Below, in pieces: positions 18,024 to 25,389 of a DNA stretch of 64,000 nt. Made by a program: the position numbers and the translations under genes. This stretch comes from Muribaculaceae bacterium (GTDB lineage: Bacteria; Bacteroidota; Bacteroidia; Bacteroidales; Muribaculaceae). Below the pieces are notes generated by a model that worked only from the letters and a program-made list of their open reading frames with translations, had not been told where the DNA came from and did not search any database. Positions within the stretch are counted from its first letter, which is position 1. Every line of letters begins with the position of its first letter. The stretch is taken from assembly GCA_022509185.1 (NCBI GenBank), contig JAFLTS010000003.1, positions 62,001-126,000 on the forward strand. Direction: 5' to 3'.

Positions 18024-21000
18024 ATGAAAATAAACAGAAAATTTCTATTTGTATTTACAGCTATATTAATTACAATGCTTACATTTGGGGTAGCAGATAA
18101 TTATGCTGCCACTAAAAAAACAAAAGCAAAAACCACGGCGACAACAAAAAAGAAAACTACAGGTAGTTCTAAGAGAAAAACAACAAAAAAGACTACAAGA
18201 AAGAAGAATACTACAAAGAAAAAAACGACTGCTAAAGCAGAAACTAAGAAACCTGAGGAGATACCACAAAATGATTCCCTTACGCTTAGGATAAATTCAG
18301 GAATTTTGGAATGGATACCTGAGGCTATGAATCCGGGTGGCTTGCGGGTCAATAGTGTCAAGGCAGATAAAGGATCACGAAGTGCCAAGATATTTTTGAA
18401 TGAGAATTTTACTTATCTTCCGGTAACAAAAGATCTGATAAAAGATCTAACGGAAGAATCTGAAAAACTGATGCCCGATTCTCTATCCGGTTATCAATTA
18501 TCTTTGTATGTAGGAGACAAACCATTATCTTACTTTATTACCACAATAGACAAACTCCCGGCAGAATACCGAAAGAATCCACCTTTTGTAATAGAAGCTG
18601 AGCCTTTAGCCAAAGCAAAAGACGGAATGACCGGAGATATAATCGCAATGTGGGCCAGCCATGGACGTTACTTCAAACCGGGATCAAGTGCCTGGTATTG
18701 GCAAAGACCTCAATTATTTCAGGTCACAGAAGACACTCATACTATGAGTTATGTGCTTCCCTATGTTGTACCCATGATTGAAAACGCCGGTGGATATGTA
18801 CTTCTCCCACGGGAAAGAAATATAAATAAAAATGAGGTTATAGTAGATAACGACACTAATCCGGAAGGAGAAATTTACTCTCAACCTTATTATAAGGAGA
18901 AAACCGGCAAGGAAAAATGGGAGACGGGAGATGAAGAAGGATTTATATATGATCTTCCGGATTTCAGAGATACGGAAAATCCTTTTGAGAACGGCACCTA
19001 TCGTCAAACCACAACCATCACAGGTGGAAAAGAATCTTTAGCTGCCTGGTATGCCGACATACCTGAAGATGGAGAATATGCAATATATGTAAGCTATAAA
19101 ACTTTACCCAACTCCACGGAGGATGCCCGTTATCTTGTGAATTTTTCAGGAGGCTCGAAAGAATTCCGTGTAAATCAAAAAATGGGAGGAGGCACCTGGA
19201 TCTATTTAGGAACCTTTCCCTTAGAGGCCGGTTATTCCGATGAAGAACCGGTGGTAGTGTTGAGCAATCTGTCATCAAAAGCAGGTAACATTGTTACTGC
19301 AGATGCAGTAAAAATAGGGGGTGGAATGGGTAATATTGCCAGAAGCGACAGTCGTACAGACATTTTTATAGATCCATCTACTCCGGAAGAATATGACATC
19401 AGTTACCTTTCAGGAATAGAGGAAGATGGTTCTGAAGAATCATTGGAAGCACTTGCTGAATTTAATACTAAATTACAAGGTGCCAAAAAAGCGGCTGAAA
19501 ACGGGTATAAACCCTATTTTTCAACCTCGGGATTACCAAGATATCTTGAAGGTGCAAGATATTGGCTACAATGGGCCGGTTTCCCGGAAGAGGTTTATTC
19601 TCCTTATCATGGAACTGATGATTATAAGGATGATTATACATCACGCGGTTTATGGGTGAATTATCTTGCCGGAGGTTCTCGGGTCTTACCTGACAGTAAA
19701 GGACTTAATATACCTATAGACGTTGCAATGGCACTTCATTCAGACGCCGGGAAAAAAGCAGATGATTCATTTATAGGAACCTTGGGAATTTATTTCACCA
19801 ATAATGGAGATTACTACAAAGACGGCACTCCACGCACCAATTCCCGGGCTCTAACGGATATGCTTTTGCGACAGATTACAATGGACATAAGACAGACATG
19901 GGAGCCGGAGTGGACAAGAAGAGCCATGTGGGACAAGACATATGTAGAAGCAAGAGTCCCTGAAGTGCCTACTTCCCTGGTGGAATTTATGAGCCATCAA
20001 AATTATGCCGATATGAAATATGCATTGGATCCGGCTTTCCGTTTTACTGTTAGCCGATCCATTTATAAAGCTATCGGAAGATTTATTGCTGAAAGGAAAG
20101 ACAGAAAATTTGTGGTGCAGCCTTTGCCTGTAAAGGATTTTTCAATAGAAAGAGTTAAGAAAGGCACCTACAAACTATCCTGGCAGATCACCCATGATAA
20201 ACTTGAACCCACTGCAGAACCGGAAAAATACATTATAATGGAAAGGAGCGGTGATGAACTTGGTTTTCATAAGGTGGGAGAAACTAATGCAAGGCATTAT
20301 ACAGTGAAAGTGAATGATAATCAAATTCACTCTTTTAAGATTATAGCCGCTAATGATGGTGGTTTATCATTTCCATCTGAAATTCTGGCTTTAAAGGAAG
20401 GCGGAGATAACCCTGTATTAATAATAAACGGTTTTACAAGGGTAAGTGCGCCTGCAAGTGCAAGTTATGGCGATGAAGCAGGATTTTATGCCATAAATGA
20501 TTTCGGTGTCCCTCATATCAGAGATATTTCCTTTATAGGATATCAAACTGAATACAGAAGAAGCGCAGGAGAAAATTTCGGAAGAAGTAACGGTGATTAT
20601 GCCTCTCAGGTTATTGCGGGAAATACTTTTGATTTCCCTTATATACATGGAAAATCGATTTCTTCTGCCGGAAAGGGATTCATTTCCTCAAGCGTTGGAG
20701 CTGTGGAAAATGGAACTGTCAATTTAAAAGACTTTAAAGTTATAGACTTGATTTTAGGTAAGCAGAAGATGTCTTCCACCGGATTTGGAAGTTCGGGCTT
20801 AAAATACACAGCATTTCCAACGGTCCTACAAAATAAATTGCGGGAATTTGTGAAGGATGGTGGAGACCTTCTTGTTAGTGGAACCTATATAGCCAGCGAT
20901 TTATTTGATGACAGAGCTCCGTCAGGAAGCAAGGCATTTGCTCGGGAAGTTTTGGGAATTGAGAAGAGTGACGGACCTCGTACGGAAACCGGGTCGGTAA

Positions 21001-21263
21001 AAATATCATCGAATTCTTTCAAGACAAACAATTTGTATTATTCCAATTCACTTAATGAAAAGAATTATATTGTAGAAAATCCGGACATTCTTTCAGTCTC
21101 CGGTAATGGAGAAGTTATATTCAGGTATTCAGATACCTCGTTACCTGCGGGCACAATAAAGAAAAACGGTAAAAGCAGCGTAATAGTAAGTGCCATACCT
21201 TTTGAAAGTATAAATGAGTCTTACAGAGATAAGTTAATGAAAGATTTTCTCGACAATCTATAA
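18024..21263 (+). CDS. Exported amidase_3-like protein with golvesin-like insertion and Fn3 region
   Basis: A 1,079-residue exported protein of the type often labelled golvesin-domain or xanthan-lyase protein. A signal peptide (about 1-29) is followed by a Lys/Thr-rich linker (about 31-78). The catalytic region resembles an N-acetylmuramoyl-L-alanine amidase_3 fold split by an insertion: M-W-A-S-H-G-R-Y-F (His213) and, after the insert, A-L-H-S-D-A-G (His572) and P-T-S-L-V-E-F (Glu654), positions expected for zinc ligands and the catalytic Glu. The insert (about 330-435) is a beta-rich golvesin-like domain (YAIYVSYKTLPNSTEDARY). A fibronectin III-like segment (about 700-790) and an uncharacterised C-terminal domain follow. 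It heads an operon with a glycosyltransferase, DUF4922 protein and AmpG-like permease. Amidase activity is inference; xanthan lyase naming is likely misleading. Confidence 0.72.
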   Translation: MKINRKFLFVFTAILITMLTFGVADNYAATKKTKAKTTATTKKKTTGSSKRKTTKKTTRKKNTTKKKTTAKAETKKPEEIPQNDSLTLRINSGILEWIPEAMNPGGLRVNSVKADKGSRSAKIFLNENFTYLPVTKDLIKDLTEESEKLMPDSLSGYQLSLYVGDKPLSYFITTIDKLPAEYRKNPPFVIEAEPLAKAKDGMTGDIIAMWASHGRYFKPGSSAWYWQRPQLFQVTEDTHTMSYVLPYVVPMIENAGGYVLLPRERNINKNEVIVDNDTNPEGEIYSQPYYKEKTGKEKWETGDEEGFIYDLPDFRDTENPFENGTYRQTTTITGGKESLAAWYADIPEDGEYAIYVSYKTLPNSTEDARYLVNFSGGSKEFRVNQKMGGGTWIYLGTFPLEAGYSDEEPVVVLSNLSSKAGNIVTADAVKIGGGMGNIARSDSRTDIFIDPSTPEEYDISYLSGIEEDGSEESLEALAEFNTKLQGAKKAAENGYKPYFSTSGLPRYLEGARYWLQWAGFPEEVYSPYHGTDDYKDDYTSRGLWVNYLAGGSRVLPDSKGLNIPIDVAMALHSDAGKKADDSFIGTLGIYFTNNGDYYKDGTPRTNSRALTDMLLRQITMDIRQTWEPEWTRRAMWDKTYVEARVPEVPTSLVEFMSHQNYADMKYALDPAFRFTVSRSIYKAIGRFIAERKDRKFVVQPLPVKDFSIERVKKGTYKLSWQITHDKLEPTAEPEKYIIMERSGDELGFHKVGETNARHYTVKVNDNQIHSFKIIAANDGGLSFPSEILALKEGGDNPVLIINGFTRVSAPASASYGDEAGFYAINDFGVPHIRDISFIGYQTEYRRSAGENFGRSNGDYASQVIAGNTFDFPYIHGKSISSAGKGFISSSVGAVENGTVNLKDFKVIDLILGKQKMSSTGFGSSGLKYTAFPTVLQNKLREFVKDGGDLLVSGTYIASDLFDDRAPSGSKAFAREVLGIEKSDGPRTETGSVKISSNSFKTNNLYYSNSLNEKNYIVENPDILSVSGNGEVIFRYSDTSLPAGTIKKNGKSSVIVSAIPFESINESYRDKLMKDFLDNL

Positions 21264-21265
21264 AA

Positions 21266-22603
21266 ATGAAAATAATAAGATTTAAAGATATAATTGGTTT
21301 AAGAGATGAAATCTTAGGTAGCGGACTGGAACAATTTGTAGTTATACAACTTGATGACCGGGAAATTACTTTAGATGACAATTATTTTCATAGGATGGAG
21401 GAAGTGGCTTCAGATGCCGATTCATCAATTACTTACTGTCATTACCGAGAAGAGCATGACGGGAAGATCACACTTCATCCGGTTATAGATTATCAATTTG
21501 GATCAGTTAGGGACGATTTTGATTTCGGACCCTTAGTGATGCTTAATATTGCGGATGCACTGGCAGCATCTGAAGAAATGATAGAAACGACAGATTACCA
21601 AATAGACGGTGGTTGGTATGAATTAAGATTAAGAATGTCTGTTGGTCGTACTATAGCTGCCATTCCCGAGTATCTTTACACCGTAAAAAAAAGAGACTTC
21701 AGGAAAAGTGGTGAGAAGCAACACGATTATGTAAATCCCAGGAATGTGATGTATCAAGCTCATATGGAAAGGGTATTTACTGATTTTCTGATTGCTTCGG
21801 GAGGGATGGTAAATCCTTCTACCATATATACTGCCAAAGAAGATCCTTCTTTCCCGGTGGAGGCATCTATCATTATTCCGGTGAGAAACAGGGTTAATAC
21901 TGTGGGAGATGCAGTTAAATCAGCATTATCCCAAAACACACCTTATAGTTTCAATGTCATCGTAGTAGATAATCAAAGCACGGATGGTACCCGTGAACTT
22001 CTTGAATCAATTGAAGATCCGAAGCTGATACTCATAAAGGTGGATGAAAAGGAAAATCTGGGAATAGGAGGCTGCTGGAATAAAGCAGTGTTATCGGATT
22101 TATGTGGGAAATATGCGGTGCAACTGGATTCTGACGATGTTTATTCTGACACTCATACGCTTGATAAAATAATAAGCAAATTTCACAATGAAGAATGTGG
22201 GATGGTTGTTGGTTCTTATATGTTGACGGATTTTGAACTAAATCCGATTCCACCGGGAGTAATAGACCATAAGGAATGGACTGATTTGAACGGAGCTAAC
22301 AACGCGTTGCGTATAAATGGGTTCGGAGCTCCAAGAGCCTTTTATACCCCTATACTCAGAAATGTACTTTTCCCTAATGTGAGTTACGGGGAAGATTATG
22401 CAGTGGCACTTAGGATTAGCAGAGATTATACTTTGGGAAGAATTTATGAACCAATTTATTATTGCAGACGTTGGAGCGGCAACAGTGATGCTGATTTGTC
22501 GATAGAATTAACCAACAAACATAATGAATATAAAGATTTCGTAAGATCGGTAGAACTAATAGCCAGGATAAGAGCCAACATGGAGAAAGGGGGGAGAGAT
22601 TGA
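21266..22603 (+). CDS. Glycosyltransferase, tandem GT-A folds (family 2 C-terminal half)
   Basis: A 445-residue cytoplasmic protein. The C-terminal half (from about 198) is a family 2 glycosyltransferase: EASIIIPVRNRVNTV, VVDNQSTDGTRE and the metal site L-D-S-D-D (Asp288, Asp290, Asp291), then GYGEDYAV-like acceptor region at about 375. The N-terminal 195 residues look like a second, shorter GT-A-like unit (FVVIQLDDREITLDDNY), which I would not have expected in a plain GT2. It begins 2 nt after the amidase-like gene and its stop overlaps the TTG start of the DUF4922 gene. Donor and acceptor are unknown. Confidence 0.78.
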   Translation: MKIIRFKDIIGLRDEILGSGLEQFVVIQLDDREITLDDNYFHRMEEVASDADSSITYCHYREEHDGKITLHPVIDYQFGSVRDDFDFGPLVMLNIADALAASEEMIETTDYQIDGGWYELRLRMSVGRTIAAIPEYLYTVKKRDFRKSGEKQHDYVNPRNVMYQAHMERVFTDFLIASGGMVNPSTIYTAKEDPSFPVEASIIIPVRNRVNTVGDAVKSALSQNTPYSFNVIVVDNQSTDGTRELLESIEDPKLILIKVDEKENLGIGGCWNKAVLSDLCGKYAVQLDSDDVYSDTHTLDKIISKFHNEECGMVVGSYMLTDFELNPIPPGVIDHKEWTDLNGANNALRINGFGAPRAFYTPILRNVLFPNVSYGEDYAVALRISRDYTLGRIYEPIYYCRRWSGNSDADLSIELTNKHNEYKDFVRSVELIARIRANMEKGGRD

Positions 22604-23412
22604 TACCTGATTTTCTATCGGAATTTCATAAAGCCCAGTTGGAAGAGTGGCCTCTCGCCAGACAAAACTACGAATCCCTGAAGGAAGTAAAGAAAAAAAA
22701 GATTAGAATCGGTGATATTGATGGATTTGTACATTTTAATCCTCATAGAGCAGGCTCGACATTAGCTAAAACCGATAAATCTTCTATATTAAACCGCCCA
22801 TGTTTTCTATGTAAGGAAAACCGCACCCGGGAACAAAAAAGCATAGAGATTATTCCAGATCATGAACTATTAGTTAATCCTTATCCCATACTGCCATATC
22901 ATTTCACTATTGCCGGTCTAAAACATGAAACCCAAAAATTGGAAATATCAGTTGCACTTTCTTTAGCAGAAAACCTGCCGGGAATGTTAGTATTTTACAA
23001 TGGGACAGGAGCAGGTGCTTCTGCCCCTGACCACAAGCATTTTCAGTGTGTCCCTATTGAAGAGTTGCCATTGATTAAAAAGATTTCTTATCATTTAAAG
23101 CGTGGAGTAAATATCGCCTTACCTTACCGGATACTTACTGATTCAAAAAAAATACAAGAAATTCAAACGCAGGTAAGTTTAAATGCTTATTTTTGGAAAT
23201 CTGAAGATGATGAAATATTGTGTTTCGCTATACCACGCAGGGCTCACCGACCTAAGTCTTTTTTTATGGACCCTCCTATGCGTAGAGCGGTAAGTCCCGG
23301 CGCTTTAGATATGGCAGGAATTATAGTAACTCCTATGGAGGAAGATTTTAAGTTATTGCAGGAAGAGGAAATCGAGGAAATTTTAAGGGAAGTAGGTTTT
23401 CCGAATGAATAA
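22600..23412 (+). CDS. DUF4922 protein, HIT-superfamily nucleotidyltransferase/phosphorylase-like
   Basis: A 270-residue protein of the DUF4922 family, related to Ap4A phosphorylase and to GDP-sugar or ADP-glucose phosphorylases. The active site reads H-K-H-F-Q (His145, His147, Gln149) preceded by G-A-G-A-S-A-P-D. A Cys pair C-F-L-C (68-71) begins a likely zinc site. These enzymes usually split a nucleotide-sugar or dinucleotide by phosphate. TTG at 22600 overlaps the GT stop (TTGA) and sits just before the IPDFLSEF sequence, so it is the natural start. Overlap on both sides ties its production to the glycosyltransferase and the permease, suggesting a shared sugar-salvage pathway; the substrate is unknown. 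Confidence 0.8.
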   Translation: MIPDFLSEFHKAQLEEWPLARQNYESLKEVKKKKIRIGDIDGFVHFNPHRAGSTLAKTDKSSILNRPCFLCKENRTREQKSIEIIPDHELLVNPYPILPYHFTIAGLKHETQKLEISVALSLAENLPGMLVFYNGTGAGASAPDHKHFQCVPIEELPLIKKISYHLKRGVNIALPYRILTDSKKIQEIQTQVSLNAYFWKSEDDEILCFAIPRRAHRPKSFFMDPPMRRAVSPGALDMAGIIVTPMEEDFKLLQEEEIEEILREVGFPNE

Positions 23413-24799
23413 AATTACAAGGACTCAAAAGACACCATGGTTTTGGATACCCACTCTATATATAGCGGAAGGGTTACCATATTTTGCTGTCAATACCCTT
23501 ACTGTTATAATGTACACCAATATGGGAGTAGGACTTTCAGACATGGCTTTTTTTACAGGGTGGCTTTATCTTCCATGGGTTATAAAACCCTTTTGGAGCC
23601 CTTTTATAGATTTATTTAAGACAAAGCGGTGGTGGATACTTTCAATGCAATTTCTAATGGCTTTAGGAATGGCAGGAGTGGCACTCTTTTTGCCGGGAAG
23701 TCACTTTTTTACAATGACTTTGATTTTTTTCTGGCTTACAGCCTTTTTTTCTGCCACTCATGATGTTAGTGCCGACGGATTATATTTATTGGCTCTGGAT
23801 TCCCACCAACAGGCTTCTTTTGTTGGGGTTAGATCTACCTTTTACAGAATTGCAAGTATAGCAGGTCAAGGCGGTTTAGTATTACTTGCCGGATTACTGG
23901 AAACTAAGCTGGGTGATATACCGGGAGCCTGGGCTTATATATTCGGTATCTTATCTTTTTTCTTTCTATTGTTGTCGGTCTATCATTTTTTTACACTGCC
24001 GAGAACAGATTCCGATACTTCTATAAAAGGTGTAACCCGACACACTGTAATAAAAGATTTCTTTAAGACTTTTGGTACCTTTTTTCAAAAGAAAGATATA
24101 CTGGTTGCCTTGACATTCATTCTGTTATACAGATTTCCTGAGGCCCTATGCATAAAAATAATCCAACCTTTTCTGTTAGCATCTAGAGATACCGGAGGAC
24201 TGGGACTAACTACTGCAGAGGCTGGTTTTGTAAACGGTACCATAGGAGTAATAGGACTTTTACTCGGTGGAATAGCAGGAGGTGTGGCGATATCACGCAG
24301 CGGTTTAAAGAAACTTTTATTTCCAATGGCTGCATCCTTAACTTTACCCTGTATTTTTTATTGTCTGCTTGCAATGTTTCAACCCATAGGGCTGCATTTT
24401 ATCTCCACAGCTGTTTTTATAGAACAGTTTGGCTACGGATTCGGTTTCTCAGCTTATATGATGTATCTTTTATATTTTAGTAAAGGAGAAAGTGCCACAA
24501 GTCATTATGCTTTCTGCACAGCTTTTATGGCTATCGGCATGATGGTTCCAGGTATGTTTGCCGGTGACATAATAGAAGCGATAGACAAATATGAATTTTT
24601 TGCTACGGGTATTAATCAAGGTTATATTAATTTTTTCTGGCTTGTGGTTTTGACCTCAACTCTTACTTTTCTGGTTTGTGCCTTTGTAAAAATAGATCCA
24701 ACCTTTGGAAAGAAGAGTAAAGAAATCAAAGAATTTAAAACGGATCTTGTAGATGGTCAAGAATTTCAGCCGGTCGTGTCACAACAAAATCAGCGTTAG
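23405..24799 (+). CDS. AmpG-like MFS permease
   Basis: A 464-residue major facilitator with about 12 membrane segments. The N-terminus (FWIPTLYIAEGLPYF, then VIKPFWSPFIDLF) and ATHDVSADG segment are typical of the AmpG/acetyl-CoA transporter-like group, which in other bacteria brings anhydro-muropeptides into the cytoplasm. It overlaps the DUF4922 gene by 8 nt. Together with the amidase-like exported protein at the head of the operon, this fits envelope-sugar or muropeptide recovery (inference). Its last 65 nt overlap the convergent phosphatase gene, an unusually long tail-to-tail overlap. Confidence 0.85.
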   Translation: MNKITRTQKTPWFWIPTLYIAEGLPYFAVNTLTVIMYTNMGVGLSDMAFFTGWLYLPWVIKPFWSPFIDLFKTKRWWILSMQFLMALGMAGVALFLPGSHFFTMTLIFFWLTAFFSATHDVSADGLYLLALDSHQQASFVGVRSTFYRIASIAGQGGLVLLAGLLETKLGDIPGAWAYIFGILSFFFLLLSVYHFFTLPRTDSDTSIKGVTRHTVIKDFFKTFGTFFQKKDILVALTFILLYRFPEALCIKIIQPFLLASRDTGGLGLTTAEAGFVNGTIGVIGLLLGGIAGGVAISRSGLKKLLFPMAASLTLPCIFYCLLAMFQPIGLHFISTAVFIEQFGYGFGFSAYMMYLLYFSKGESATSHYAFCTAFMAIGMMVPGMFAGDIIEAIDKYEFFATGINQGYINFFWLVVLTSTLTFLVCAFVKIDPTFGKKSKEIKEFKTDLVDGQEFQPVVSQQNQR

Positions 24800-25388
24800 C
24801 CATTCTTAATTCAGCCGCAGACCTGAATCCCCAGGAAACTCCTATAGATTCAACACAAGCACGTTTAGCGCATTCAATATCTACACCGGAATCTCCAATA
24901 TAGAGAACTTCTTTTTTTGCTACCGGATATTTTTCGAGGATAGAAAAAATAATTGAAGGGTCGGGTTTACGATGTCGACCTTCTTTTTGACCTTCCACAG
25001 CTACGAAATCAAACTGAGGGAAGCATCCTGAAATTATTTTATCGGTTGCTTCCTGATATTTGTTTGAAGCAACTGCAAGAGCCACACCTTGATTTTTGAG
25101 ATTTTCAAGAAGTTCAAGAATTCCCGGATAAGGTTTTGTTGTGTCAAGACAATGTTCGTTGTAGTAGCTTTTAAAATACTCGAGCATTTTATCGATCGTT
25201 TCTTCATCAGCATCTTGTTGTGCCCTTTTCATCAGGTTACGCACACCGTTACCTACCATATATGCATACGCCTGAATAGGATGTGTGGCAAAGCCCATTT
25301 TTTCAAGTGCATAATTACAAGCTTTCCCTAAATCGCTAATAGTATTAAGTAAAGTACCGTCAAGATCAAAAATAGCCAGTTTTTTCAT
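24735..25388 (-). CDS. gph: HAD-family phosphatase, phosphoglycolate phosphatase-like
   Basis: A 217-residue HAD hydrolase with all four motifs: F-D-L-D-G-T-L at the N-terminus (nucleophile and acid Asp), ASNKYQ with the motif II Ser, a Lys in GQKEGRHRKPDP, and YIGDSGVDIECAKRA. The cap is the helical C1 type of phosphoglycolate phosphatase. I choose the ATG at 25388, giving MKKLAIFDLDG, rather than the one at 25406 that adds MVILFN and lies within the end of the upstream gene. It starts 1 nt after the TamL-like stop, so the two are cotranscribed. The exact substrate cannot be set; the symbol is by homology. Confidence 0.82.
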   Translation of the reverse strand: MKKLAIFDLDGTLLNTISDLGKACNYALEKMGFATHPIQAYAYMVGNGVRNLMKRAQQDADEETIDKMLEYFKSYYNEHCLDTTKPYPGILELLENLKNQGVALAVASNKYQEATDKIISGCFPQFDFVAVEGQKEGRHRKPDPSIIFSILEKYPVAKKEVLYIGDSGVDIECAKRACVESIGVSWGFRSAAELRMANADFVVTRPAEILDHLQDPF

Positions 25389-25389
25389 A

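Noticed and set aside
18110-18260. Tandem DNA repeat in the Lys/Thr-rich region
   Set aside because: The repetition is at the codon level with irregular unit length; it is a low-complexity protein linker, not a phased DNA repeat.
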